From Janibacter corallicola NBRC 107790 (GTDB lineage Bacteria > Actinomycetota > Actinomycetes > Actinomycetales > Dermatophilaceae): a stretch of 64,000 nt of DNA. Where the stretch lies: assembly GCF_001570965.1 (NCBI RefSeq), contig NZ_BCSR01000002.1, forward strand, positions 62,001 through 126,000. The letters are read 5' to 3'. A model generated the notes under the pieces. That model saw only the letters and a list, made by a program, of their open reading frames with translations, did no database searches and was not told where the DNA came from. This document shows, in pieces, positions 16,338 to 24,055 of the stretch (within the stretch, counting starts at the first letter, position 1; each line of letters opens with the position of its first letter). The position numbers were made by a program, and so were the translations under genes.

Positions 16338-17780
16338 TTGGCCCACGACACCCCCGGACCCACCGCCGTCACCGATCGAGACGGCGGCGAGGAGGCTGCC
16401 CCGGCCCCCTTCAACCGCAACGTGGTGCTGGCGGTGCTCGTCTCCGGCGCCTTCGTGATGATCCTCAACCAGACCCTGCTGAACACCGCGCTGCCGGCGT
16501 TCATGAAGGACTTCGGGATCACCGCGAGCTCGGCGCAGTGGCTGACGACGATCTTCATGCTCGTCAACGGGATCATGATCCCGGTCACGGCCTTCCTCAT
16601 CAACAAGTTCACGACGCGGGGCCTGTTCTTCACGGCCATGGGGTTGTTCATCGTGGGGACCCTGGTCTGCGCGGTCTCGCCGACCTACCCGGTGCTCGTC
16701 ATCGGCCGGATCATCCAGGCGAGCGGAGCGGGCATCATCATCCCGCTCATGCAGACGATCCTCTTCGCGATCTTCCCGCTCGGGAAGCGGGGGACCGCGA
16801 TGGGGACCTTCGGTCTGGTCATCGCCTTCGCGCCCGCCATCGGCCCGAGCCTGTCCGGGTGGATCGTGGACCACCTGCCGTGGAACACCCTCTTCTGGAT
16901 GATGCTGCCCTTCGCCGTGCTCGACCTGGCGATCGCGTACTTCATCCTGCGCAACGTCACCGAGCGGACCCACCCGCGCCTGGACATCGCCTCCATCGTG
17001 CTCTCCTCGATCGGCTTTGGTGGGCTGCTCTTCGGTCTCGGCGCGGCGGGCAACGCCAGCTGGTTCAGTCCCCGGGTCTACGTCCCGCTGATCGTCGGCA
17101 TCCTCACGTTGGTCATCTTCATCCGCCGGCAGCTGCGGCTCGAGGAGCCGATCCTGGAGTTCCGCGTGCTGCGCTACCCGATGTTCACGCTCAACACCGC
17201 CCTGGGCATGTGTGTCTTCATGGTGATGATCGGCGGCATGCTCATCCTGCCGCTCTTCATGCAGAACATGTCCGACTTCACGGCGATGGAGTCCGGGCTC
17301 GCCCTGCTGCCCGGTGCAGCGGTCATGGGCCTGATGTCCCCGGTCACGGGGCGGATCTTCGACAAGTTCGGGGCCAAGTGGCTCGCGATCCCCGGCTTCG
17401 TCCTGCTCACCACGACGACGCTGCTGTTCGCCCGGCTCTCCCCGGAGACCTCCTTCACCTACATCGCCGTCGTCAACGCGGTGCGGATGTTCGGTACCGC
17501 GATGATCATCATGCCGGTGACCACCGCGGCGCTGAACCAGCTCCCGCCCCGGCTGATCCCGCACGGGACGGCCCTGAACAACACCTTCCGGCAGATCTCG
17601 GCGGCGGTCGGCACCGCCGTCCTCGTCACCGTCATGGCCACGACCGCGAGGGACCCGAAGGAGTACGGCGTCGAGGGCCTCATCCACGGCGCCAACGTCT
17701 CCTTCGTCGTCGCCGGCCTCATCGGCGTCCTCGGCTTCATCGGCGCCTTCTTCATCAGGGAGAGCCAGCCGCGCCGGTGA
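16338..17780 (+). CDS. DHA2-family MFS multidrug efflux transporter
   Basis: A 480-residue, 14-helix proton antiporter. The family features are VMILNQTLLNTALPAFMKDF in helix 1 (the usual D is N here) and the motif C-like IAFAPAIGPSLSGWIVDHL. It exports drugs or metabolites across the cytoplasmic membrane. It starts at TTG 16338 with AAGGAG eight bases upstream; no ATG fits as well. The gene follows tetR on the same strand, and the pair is a typical regulator/efflux unit. A strong hairpin terminator follows at 17819. Confidence 0.9.
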   Translation: MAHDTPGPTAVTDRDGGEEAAPAPFNRNVVLAVLVSGAFVMILNQTLLNTALPAFMKDFGITASSAQWLTTIFMLVNGIMIPVTAFLINKFTTRGLFFTAMGLFIVGTLVCAVSPTYPVLVIGRIIQASGAGIIIPLMQTILFAIFPLGKRGTAMGTFGLVIAFAPAIGPSLSGWIVDHLPWNTLFWMMLPFAVLDLAIAYFILRNVTERTHPRLDIASIVLSSIGFGGLLFGLGAAGNASWFSPRVYVPLIVGILTLVIFIRRQLRLEEPILEFRVLRYPMFTLNTALGMCVFMVMIGGMLILPLFMQNMSDFTAMESGLALLPGAAVMGLMSPVTGRIFDKFGAKWLAIPGFVLLTTTTLLFARLSPETSFTYIAVVNAVRMFGTAMIIMPVTTAALNQLPPRLIPHGTALNNTFRQISAAVGTAVLVTVMATTARDPKEYGVEGLIHGANVSFVVAGLIGVLGFIGAFFIRESQPRR

Positions 17781-17818
17781 CCGCCGGTTGCCCGACGACG
17801 ATGATCGGGTGCCCCGAG

Positions 17819-17865
17819 AAACCGCCGGTTCGCACGGGTTTCACACTCTTGCGAACCGGCGGTTT
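17819..17865 (+). terminator. hairpin terminator after the efflux gene
   Basis: Perfect 16-base inverted repeat (17819-17834 and 17850-17865) with a 15-base loop; the arms begin AAACCGCC and end GGCGGTTT. It separates the tetR/efflux unit from the iron-box promoter. Confidence 0.75.
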
Positions 17866-17904
17866 GTCATGCGAAGGGGGTGCCCGGCCGGGGCCGAACG
17901 CATA

Positions 17905-17922
17905 TCTCTTGACATCAAGATA
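17905..17922 (+). promoter_or_regulatory. CTTGA-N2-TCAAG palindrome, TamR-like operator
   Basis: CTTGACATCAAG (17908-17919) is a perfect palindrome around CA, with partly symmetric TCT/ATA flanks. Similar TATCTTGA-N2-TCAAGATA elements precede aconitase genes in actinobacteria and have been linked to the MarR-type regulator TamR (from memory). It contains the TTGACA -35 element, so a bound repressor would exclude polymerase. Confidence 0.55.
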
Positions 17923-17937
17923 AATCAGGAGCATAGT
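17909..17937 (+). promoter_or_regulatory. promoter of the PrpD/ComA operon
   Basis: A consensus -35 TTGACA (17909-17914), a 17-base spacer and CATAGT as -10 (17932-17937). Transcription would start near 17944, directly ahead of the iron box, leaving a leader of about 65 bases before the ATG at 18009. Confidence 0.6.
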
Positions 17938-17949
17938 GGAGGTGTCGGG

Positions 17950-17968
17950 TTAGGTAAGCCTAACCAGA
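17950..17968 (+). promoter_or_regulatory. DtxR/IdeR iron box
   Basis: TTAGGTAAGCCTAACCAGA matches the DtxR/IdeR consensus TWAGGTWAGSCTWACCTWA at 17 of 19 positions. The inner palindrome GGTTAGG-N4-CCTAACC is perfect. It begins about 6 bases downstream of the predicted transcription start, a place where iron-loaded repressor would block the operon. I therefore infer iron-dependent repression and induction when iron is short. Confidence 0.75.
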
Positions 17969-18008
17969 CGGAACGGTTGCCACGGACCGAGAAGGGAAGG
18001 ACGATCCC

Positions 18009-19412
18009 ATGACCACCTCCACCGCCCGCACCGAGGTCCTCGAGCTCGCCGAGTTCGTCGATCGCGCCCGCTTCGAGGACATCGGAGAGGAGGCCCTCGA
18101 GCAGCTGCGCATCCGCGTCCTCGACACCCTCGGGGTCGCCATCGGCGCCCTGGACGCCGAGCCGATCCGCGCCATCCGAGGACTCCTGGACGATCTCGGG
18201 GGAGCCCCCTCCAGCACCCTCATCGGCGGCGGCCGCACCTCGCCCGAGCGTGCCGCCTTCTTCACCAGCGCCCTCTCGCGCTACCTGGACTTCATGGACT
18301 CCTACCTGGCGAAGGGGGAGACCGGCCACCCCTCCGACAACCTCGGGGCGGTGCTCGCCGCGAGCGAGTCCGTCGGCGGCAGCGGCAAGGAGCTGCTCAC
18401 CGCACTGGCGGTCGCCTACCAGGTCCAGTCGCGCCTGTCCGACATGGCGCCGGTGCGCGCAGCCGGCTTCGACCACACCGTCCAGGGGGCATACGCCGCG
18501 GCGGCCGGGGCCGCCAAGGCGCTGCGTCTGCCGACCGCGCAGATCGCCAATGCCGTCGCGATCTCCGGTACGGCGAACAACGCGCTGCGGGTGACCCGCA
18601 CCGGCAACCTCAGCCACTGGAAGGGGCTGGCCTACCCGCAGGTCGCCAAGGAGGGCACCTTCGCGGCGCTCCTCGCGGGCCGCGACCTCACCGGCCCGGA
18701 GGCGGTCTTCGAGGGCAACAAGGGCTTCAAGGAGACCATCGCCGGTGACTTCACCCTCGACTGGTCGGCCGAGGACCTCGAGGCCGTGCGCCGCTCGATC
18801 ATCAAGCGGCACAACGCCGAGATCCATTCCCAGTCCGCGCTCGACGCCGCCCAGGAGATCCGTGACCGGGAGGGCTTCGACGCCGGCGCGGTCGAGTCGG
18901 TGTCGCTGACCACGTTCGACGTCGCCCACTCGATCATCGGCGGCGGCGAGGAGGGCGACAAGCGGACCGTGCGCACCAAGGAGGAGGCCGACCACTCGCT
19001 GCCCTGGATGCTCGCGGTGGTGCTCCTCGACGGTGAGCTCACCCCCGCGCAGTACGCGCCGGAGCGGATCCTCGCCGAGGACGTGCAGCAGCTGATGACC
19101 ACGGTCGCGGTGCGTCCGGACGAGGACTTCTCACGGCGCTTCCCCGAGGAGATGCCCGCGGACCTGACCGTCACCCTCACCGACGGCACGACCTTCCACG
19201 CCACCCGCTCGGCCTACGAGGGCTTCCACACCCACCCGCTGGACTGGGACGGCGCCCGGCGCAAGTTCGACCTGCTGGCGGCCCCCTTCGCCGATGCCGC
19301 ACTGCGGGACGAGATCGCCGGGATCGTCCGCGACCTGGAGTCCCACTCCGTCGCCGACCTCACCGCCGCCCTCGCCCGGGTCGCCACGACCCGCGGCGAT
19401 GCCGCGGCCTGA
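18009..19412 (+). CDS. MmgE/PrpD-family protein (2-methylcitrate dehydratase-like)
   Basis: A 467-residue protein alignable along its length with PrpD. It has YLDFMDSYLAKGETGHPSDN, matching the LDFND..GHPSDNLGG region of PrpD. It also has the HSQSALDAAQEI segment and the EADHSLPWMLAVVLL segment. PrpD dehydrates 2-methylcitrate without an Fe-S cluster, and other family members act on citrate or decarboxylate cis-aconitate. No prpB or prpC is adjacent, so a role outside the methylcitrate cycle is likely. GGAAGGA precedes the ATG at 18009. It is first in an operon under an iron box and a TamR-like palindrome, which suggests a task under iron shortage. Confidence 0.85.
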   Translation: MTTSTARTEVLELAEFVDRARFEDIGEEALEQLRIRVLDTLGVAIGALDAEPIRAIRGLLDDLGGAPSSTLIGGGRTSPERAAFFTSALSRYLDFMDSYLAKGETGHPSDNLGAVLAASESVGGSGKELLTALAVAYQVQSRLSDMAPVRAAGFDHTVQGAYAAAAGAAKALRLPTAQIANAVAISGTANNALRVTRTGNLSHWKGLAYPQVAKEGTFAALLAGRDLTGPEAVFEGNKGFKETIAGDFTLDWSAEDLEAVRRSIIKRHNAEIHSQSALDAAQEIRDREGFDAGAVESVSLTTFDVAHSIIGGGEEGDKRTVRTKEEADHSLPWMLAVVLLDGELTPAQYAPERILAEDVQQLMTTVAVRPDEDFSRRFPEEMPADLTVTLTDGTTFHATRSAYEGFHTHPLDWDGARRKFDLLAAPFADAALRDEIAGIVRDLESHSVADLTAALARVATTRGDAAA

Positions 19413-19440
19413 CCACCACGAGAACCAAGGAGAAGGAACG

Positions 19441-20274
19441 ATGAGCAACGAGATTCCCTTCGACGTGAGCTTCAACTTCGTGCCCCGGGCGGTGCGGCCG
19501 ACCAAGCCGCGCACCCACGGCATCACCGAGATCCGCGCGCCGTACTACTCCACCTTCGGCACCCGTCACCTGCAGGACGTCATGGACGTCGCGGGGCAGT
19601 GGGTCGACGGCATCAAGTGGGCGGGCGGCTCCTTCGCCCTCGTGCCACCGGAGCAGGTGCGCGCCTTCAGCGACATCGCCCACGAGCACGACGCCTACGT
19701 CTCCTCGGGGGGCTGGATCGAGACCGTGCTGCGCTACGGCGACGACGCGGTCGACCACTACCTCAAGGAGGCCAAGGAGGTCGGCTTCGACACCATCGAG
19801 ATCTCGACCGGCTTCATCATGCTGCCCACCTCCGGGCTGCAACGCCTCGTCGAGAAGGTCGTGCGGGCCGGCCTGAAGGCCAAGCCCGAGCTGGGCATCC
19901 AGATCGGCTCCGGGGGCGACTCCTCCGAGGAGGAGCTGGCCGCCGAGGGCGCCAAGGACATCGGTGACCTCATCGACCGGGGCAGCAAGGCCCTGGAGGC
20001 CGGTGCCGACATCATCATGATCGAGTCCGAGGGCATCACCGAGAACGTCCACCGGTGGAACACCGGGGCCGCCGCGGCGATCATGAACGGCCTCGGGATC
20101 GAGAACGTCATGTTCGAGGCCGCCGACGGGCCGGTCTTCGAGTGGTACGTCAAGAACTACGGCAACGAGGTGAACCTCTTCGTCGACCACAGCCAGATCC
20201 TCCAGCTGGAGGGGCTGCGGCAGAACATCTGGGGCAACAAGTCCACCTGGGGCCGCGTGATCAACCCGGCCTGA
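19441..20274 (+). CDS. phosphosulfolactate synthase (ComA)-family protein
   Basis: A 277-residue TIM-barrel protein of the ComA family (PF02679), whose founding member adds sulfite to phosphoenolpyruvate in coenzyme M synthesis. Recognisable parts are WVDGIKWAGGSFALVP, the SSGGWIETVLRYG segment, GFDTIEISTGFIMLP, and DIIMIESEGITE. Coenzyme M is not expected in this kind of organism, and several family signatures differ from what I recall of ComA (IKWAGGS for KFGWGT; IQIGSGGDSS for EVG-K-D). The substrate may therefore differ. AAGGAGAAGGA lies just before the ATG. It follows the PrpD-like gene by 28 bases and shares its iron-regulated promoter. Confidence 0.8.
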   Translation: MSNEIPFDVSFNFVPRAVRPTKPRTHGITEIRAPYYSTFGTRHLQDVMDVAGQWVDGIKWAGGSFALVPPEQVRAFSDIAHEHDAYVSSGGWIETVLRYGDDAVDHYLKEAKEVGFDTIEISTGFIMLPTSGLQRLVEKVVRAGLKAKPELGIQIGSGGDSSEEELAAEGAKDIGDLIDRGSKALEAGADIIMIESEGITENVHRWNTGAAAAIMNGLGIENVMFEAADGPVFEWYVKNYGNEVNLFVDHSQILQLEGLRQNIWGNKSTWGRVINPA

Positions 20275-20285
20275 CCCGCAGCGCA

Positions 20286-20318
20286 GAGCCCGCCCGCACC
20301 GATCGTGCGTGCGGGCTC
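20286..20318 (+). terminator. hairpin terminator of the PrpD/ComA operon
   Basis: Arms 20286-20299 and 20305-20318 pair at 13 of 14 positions around a 5-base loop; GC-rich, located 12 bases after the ComA-like stop codon, ahead of the convergent dodecin gene. Confidence 0.7.
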
Positions 20319-20339
20319 CGCGCCGTCTCCCGGGTGGCC

Positions 20340-20549
20340 TCAGGCGTCGTGCCGGAAGCCGACCTTGATCGTCACCTGCCAGTCCGCGACCTCGCCCCCG
20401 GAGAGGTGGCCGCGCACCGACTGCATCTCGAACCAGTCGAGGTGGCGCAGGGTCTTCGAGGCCTCGGCGACGGCATTGGAGACCGCCGCCTCGATGCCGT
20501 CGGGCGAGGTCCCGACGATCTCGGTGATGTTGTACACCCGGTCTGCCAT
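20340..20549 (-). CDS. dodecin
   Basis: A 69-residue protein matching the dodecin family from [20 protein letters not shown] to [14 protein letters not shown]. Twelve copies assemble into a hollow sphere that stores flavin or CoA; residue W40 in [12 protein letters not shown] stacks on the ligand. GGAGG lies six bases before the ATG on the minus strand. It stands alone, convergent with the ComA-like gene. Confidence 0.92.
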   Translation of the reverse strand: MADRVYNITEIVGTSPDGIEAAVSNAVAEASKTLRHLDWFEMQSVRGHLSGGEVADWQVTIKVGFRHDA

Positions 20550-20597
20550 GACTGCCTCCTGCTGTTCTCCGGCCGGAGACCCGGTCGGAGAATCAGC

Positions 20598-21305
20598 CTA
20601 TGGCCGTGCCCGCTCGGTGACCAGGTCGCGCCACTCGTCCTCGTCCATCGCGGCGGGGACGAGGCGTGAGGGGTCCTGCTCGTCGCGGACGAAGGAGTGG
20701 CAGGTCCCGTCCTGCTCGGCGAGGGCGAGGTCCACCGTGTCGAGGTCACCCTGCTCGTCCCAGCGGTTGACGCTGATCAGCGCCGTCCTCGGGCTCGCCT
20801 CCAGAGTGGCCTTCGCGTCCGCGTCCTGCGGGCCGCGATCACCGGAGGGCAGCCGCTCCCAGAGCCGCTCCAGGGCCTCCTCCGCGGTGCGCAGCGAGTA
20901 CAGGTGGATCCCGAGCGCGTCGATGAGCACCTCGAGGGTGATGCCCTCGGGCTGCGGCATGAGGATGAAGCGCCACGGCTCGTCCGGCTCGGTGCCCGTC
21001 ACCCGGGCGTCGATGGTCACCCGCGAGCGGTACTGGAAGGAGATGGCGATGCCCAGGTCGCCACGGATCTGCACCGCGTCCGAACCGCGGTCGGTGCTGA
21101 TGAGGTTGCGCGCGGCGAGCGAGCGGGCGGCCTCCGTGACGAGCGCGCCGTCCGGATTGGCCTCCTGCAGGTGCCTGATCGCGCCGACGGCGTCGATCTC
21201 CGCGAGGGTGTAGCCGCCGAGGAGCACCGGGCCGGTGCCCACGAGCTCGACGATCGCCTCCAGGGTCTCCTGCGGGACGCTGGACTGCTCTGCCGTGCTG
21301 GTCAC
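20598..21305 (-). CDS. uncharacterised protein, second gene of a pair
   Basis: A 235-residue protein without signal peptide or membrane segment. A helical N-terminal part (PQETLEAIVELVGTGPVLL, AEIDAVGAIRHLQEA) is followed by a mixed alpha/beta part with FILMPQPEGITLEVLIDALG. Overall size and a two-half layout loosely recall the EspG chaperones of type VII secretion, but I cannot support that assignment. The GTG at 21305 overlaps the TGA of the upstream gene, so the two are translationally coupled and probably function together. It is acidic overall. Confidence 0.6.
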   Translation of the reverse strand: MTSTAEQSSVPQETLEAIVELVGTGPVLLGGYTLAEIDAVGAIRHLQEANPDGALVTEAARSLAARNLISTDRGSDAVQIRGDLGIAISFQYRSRVTIDARVTGTEPDEPWRFILMPQPEGITLEVLIDALGIHLYSLRTAEEALERLWERLPSGDRGPQDADAKATLEASPRTALISVNRWDEQGDLDTVDLALAEQDGTCHSFVRDEQDPSRLVPAAMDEDEWRDLVTERARP

Positions 21306-22261
21306 ATGTCCTCCTGCTGCTCGGTGGCCGGCACCCGGCGCACCACGGTCCTGATCTGCTTGCCCTTGCCCCGCAGGGTGATCGCCTCGGTCCGGCCCGC
21401 CTCTGGCAGGGTCCAGTCCGGGGTGGTGCGCGCGTCGCGCAGTGCCCGGCCGGCGTCGGTGTCGGCGAGCCCGTCGGTGTGCACGTCCGAGGCGCCGAAG
21501 AGACCGCGCCCGTTGCGGGTCCCCGGCCGGTGCACGAGCTCGGCCTCGGCCGAGGTGCGTTCCGGCGGCGGGAAGAGGGCGGCCAGGTCGGGCGAGGTGG
21601 ACGAGGTGTCGTCAGCGGCCTCCGTCCGCTGCAGCGCCCGGGCCAGCTCCGGCCGGGCGGCCTCGGGCACCTGCACGCTTCCGGCGAGCGAGGGGGAGAG
21701 GTACAGCGGGCGACGCTCGGTCTGCTTGGAGAGGCCCCACGGGCCGACGTTGCTCTTGGTGATCTTGTAGACGACGAAGTCGCACAGGTGGAGCACGTCG
21801 TTCCACGTCGGGAGCCGGAAGCCGTCGCCCATCGCGGCGGGGGTCTTCTCCAGCTGTACCCAGGTGCCGGTCTTGGTGCGCCCGTGCAGCTTCTCGCGCA
21901 CCAGCGGACCCTTCAGCCCCAGATCGGGGTAGGTCTCCTTGTCCACGCTCTTGTGGTGGCTGGAGAGTCGCTCCCGGCTCTTCGGGAAGCGCCAGGCCTC
22001 GTAGAGGTCCGGGTCGTCGACGAGCACGTGTCCGCCCCAGAGGACCTCGCGCAGCTGCGTCACGTCGAGACCGTGCTGCTCCAGGTCGGCGATGATCGTC
22101 GCCTCGTGCCTGGTGAGCCGGTCCGCCGCTCTCCGCAGCCCGTCGCGGTACTCCGCCACGCGGGAGGTGATGTCGACGAGCAGCCGGACCCGGCGACGGA
22201 CCCGGTCGGCCTCGACGTCGCTCAGTCCCGGCGCCTGCTGCTGGCTGGTCGGTTGCCTCAC
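21302..22261 (-). CDS. uncharacterised protein, first gene of a pair
   Basis: A 319-residue soluble protein. The N-terminal third is strongly helical and may form a coiled coil (VEADRVRRRVRLLVDITSRV, then EYRDGLRRAADRLTRHEAT). A central part has GLKGPLVREKLHGRTKTGTW and PTWNDVLHLCDFVVYKITKS, and the C-terminal third is low-complexity and disordered-looking. No family is recognised. The GTG at 22261 has TACGGT seven bases upstream, a leaderless arrangement. The stop overlaps the GTG of the next gene (20598-21305). It is divergent from the rhomboid-like gene with an extremely compact intergenic region. Confidence 0.6.
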   Translation of the reverse strand: MRQPTSQQQAPGLSDVEADRVRRRVRLLVDITSRVAEYRDGLRRAADRLTRHEATIIADLEQHGLDVTQLREVLWGGHVLVDDPDLYEAWRFPKSRERLSSHHKSVDKETYPDLGLKGPLVREKLHGRTKTGTWVQLEKTPAAMGDGFRLPTWNDVLHLCDFVVYKITKSNVGPWGLSKQTERRPLYLSPSLAGSVQVPEAARPELARALQRTEAADDTSSTSPDLAALFPPPERTSAEAELVHRPGTRNGRGLFGASDVHTDGLADTDAGRALRDARTTPDWTLPEAGRTEAITLRGKGKQIRTVVRRVPATEQQEDM

Positions 22262-22268
22262 CCGAGCC

Positions 22269-22274
22269 ACCGTA
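22269..22274 (-). promoter_or_regulatory. -10 box, leaderless promoter of the unknown gene pair
   Basis: Minus-strand TACGGT, 7 bases before the GTG at 22261. Its -35 would lie inside the start of the divergent gene. Confidence 0.5.
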
Positions 22275-22280
22275 GCGGCA

Positions 22281-22286
22281 TACCGT
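22281..22286 (+). promoter_or_regulatory. -10 box, leaderless promoter of the rhomboid-like gene
   Basis: TACCGT, 6 bases before the GTG at 22293; only 6 bases separate it from the opposing -10 box. Confidence 0.5.
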
Positions 22287-22292
22287 GAGACC

Positions 22293-22970
22293 GTGTCCAC
22301 CTTCGCGGTCCTCGCCGTCTGGGCCGTGATCGTCCCGGCCTGGCTCTCGCTGCGCACCGACCCCGGCCCGCGCCGGCGGCGGGTGTCTCCCGCCGCCGGT
22401 GTGATCACCTGGCTGTTCGTCGCCGTGCCGAGCCTGGTCCAGCTCGGCGTGGCGCCCGGCCTGCTGAGGGCCGGACGGCGGGACGCCGCGGTGATCGGCG
22501 AAGGGGAGGTCTGGCGCCTGGTCACCGCCCTGGTGCTCCAGGACGGTGGGTGGCTCGGCGGCGCCTTCAACCTCGGGATCCTCGCCGTCACGCTGGTGCT
22601 CGTACGCCGGTGGCTGCGGCCACGGGCGTGGCTGCCGTTGCTCGTCGGCGGTGGCGTGCTCGCCGGCCTCGCCACGATCGCGCTCGGTGGCCCCGACGGG
22701 GCGGGCTGCTCGATGGCCGTGATCGTGCTGCTCCTGGGGACGCTCGGGCGCGTGCCCGCCAAGGCGGCGCTCCCCGCCCTGGGCATCGCGCTCGTCGCGG
22801 CGGCGGTGCTCCTGACCGCGCACGACCAGCACGGGCTCGCCGTGGTCCTCGGGATCCTCGCCGCGGGTGGGCTGCGCGCGGCAGACTGGTGGCAGGGAGG
22901 TGGCACCGATGTCCGAGACCTCGCAGACGGGCGCGACCGATCCGGTGGCGGAGGCCATGCGCCGGCGTGA
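22293..22970 (+). CDS. rhomboid-like membrane protein
   Basis: A 225-residue protein with six hydrophobic segments. It follows the rhomboid plan: GEGEVWRLVTALVLQDGG resembles the GQ-WRL-T loop after helix 1. GCSMAV in helix 4 holds a candidate serine in place of the usual GASG. DQHGLAVVLGILAAG in the last helix offers the candidate histidine. It could be an intramembrane serine protease or an inactive relative. It starts at a leaderless-type GTG. The last ~60 bases overlap the start of pcm in another frame, so the two are probably expressed together. Confidence 0.6.
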   Translation: MSTFAVLAVWAVIVPAWLSLRTDPGPRRRRVSPAAGVITWLFVAVPSLVQLGVAPGLLRAGRRDAAVIGEGEVWRLVTALVLQDGGWLGGAFNLGILAVTLVLVRRWLRPRAWLPLLVGGGVLAGLATIALGGPDGAGCSMAVIVLLLGTLGRVPAKAALPALGIALVAAAVLLTAHDQHGLAVVLGILAAGGLRAADWWQGGGTDVRDLADGRDRSGGGGHAPA

Positions 22971-23502
22971 CCGCACCGACTTCCTGCCGGCGTCGCAGCG
23001 CGCCGCGGCCGAGCGTGATGCCCCCGTGCCGATCGGCCACGAGCAGACGAACTCCCAACCGAGCACGGTCGCGGCGATGCTGCGGCTGCTCGACGTGCGT
23101 CCCGGCCAGCACGTCCTCGACGTGGGCAGCGGCTCCGGGTGGACCACCGTGCTGCTCGGTGACCTCGTCGGGCAGGCCGGCTGGGTGCTCGGCGTGGAGC
23201 GCGTCCCCGAGCTCGTCGCGTCCGCCCGCACCGCGATCGAACGGCACGGCCAGTCCTGGGTCACGGTGCGCCGCGCCGACCCGGACCTGCTCGGCGCCCC
23301 CGACCACGCCCCCTTCGACCGGGTCCTCGTCTCCGCGGAGGCCGCCGAGCTGCCGGGGGAGCTGGTGGACCAGCTGGCCCCGGAGGGGGTCATGGTGCTG
23401 CCGGTGGCGGGGGTGATGACCCGCGTCGCCCGGAGGCCGTCGGGGACCGCGATCACCCGGCACGGGCACTACCGGTTCGTCCCGCTGCTGAGCGGTCCCT
23501 GA
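22909..23502 (+). CDS. pcm: protein-L-isoaspartate O-methyltransferase
   Basis: A 197-residue enzyme that methylates isoaspartyl residues and so starts repair of damaged proteins. It shows the SAM motif VLDVGSGSGWTTVLLGDLVG, the substrate-side IGHEQTNSQPSTVAAML segment (compare the family IGxGQTISxP), and the RVLVSAEAAELP segment. ATG 22909 is preceded by GGGAGGTG. It starts inside the 3' end of the rhomboid-like gene, so translation is coupled. Two residues of the usual QTISQP motif are replaced (QTNSQP). Confidence 0.88.
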   Translation: MSETSQTGATDPVAEAMRRRDRTDFLPASQRAAAERDAPVPIGHEQTNSQPSTVAAMLRLLDVRPGQHVLDVGSGSGWTTVLLGDLVGQAGWVLGVERVPELVASARTAIERHGQSWVTVRRADPDLLGAPDHAPFDRVLVSAEAAELPGELVDQLAPEGVMVLPVAGVMTRVARRPSGTAITRHGHYRFVPLLSGP

Positions 23503-23533
23503 ACGCCGGCCCGGACGCTGGCACCATGTGGAC

Positions 23534-24055
23534 ATGGACGCCGCACCCTCTCCCGCAGATCACGACTCCACCGACTGGACCTTCGTCGTCGACCAGGGGT
23601 GCTCCCAGTGCGGCTACCGCCCGCACGACCCGAGGGAGACCGGTGCCCGGCTCGAGGCACTCGTCCCGCGCTGGGCGGAGGTGCTGCGGCGTCCCGACGC
23701 GACCCGGCGCCCGGAGCCGGGGGTGTGGTCGCCGGTGGAGTACGCGAGCCACTCCCGCGACCTCGTGCGGGTCCTCGGCGAGCGGGTGGCGCTGATGACG
23801 AGCCGGGAGGACCCTCCCTTCGCCGACTACGACGGGGAGGCCGAGGCCGTGCGGCAGGAGTTCTGGGGAGCCGACCCGACGGTGGTCGCCGACCAGGTCG
23901 CGGCCCGCACCGCGGAGACCGTCCAGGTCCTCGGCGAGGTGACCGACTGGGAGCGTACGGGGCAGCGCGGGGGTGGCCGCCGCTTCACCGTGACCCAGCT
24001 GTGCCGCTACCTGCTGCACGACGTGGAGCACCACGTGCACGACGTGGCGGGCTGA
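23534..24055 (+). CDS. DinB-family protein
   Basis: A 173-residue four-helix-bundle protein. Candidate metal ligands are the histidine in VEYASHSRDLVRVLG and the histidines of LLHDVEHHVHDV, the usual triad of DinB/YfiT proteins. Such proteins are often mycothiol- or bacillithiol-dependent transferases, which fits an organism carrying mshB. The start is uncertain: ATG 23534, or GTG 23528 in frame; no Shine-Dalgarno sequence is seen. The stop overlaps the ATG of the next gene (TGATG), coupling the two. Confidence 0.82.
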   Translation: MDAAPSPADHDSTDWTFVVDQGCSQCGYRPHDPRETGARLEALVPRWAEVLRRPDATRRPEPGVWSPVEYASHSRDLVRVLGERVALMTSREDPPFADYDGEAEAVRQEFWGADPTVVADQVAARTAETVQVLGEVTDWERTGQRGGGRRFTVTQLCRYLLHDVEHHVHDVAG

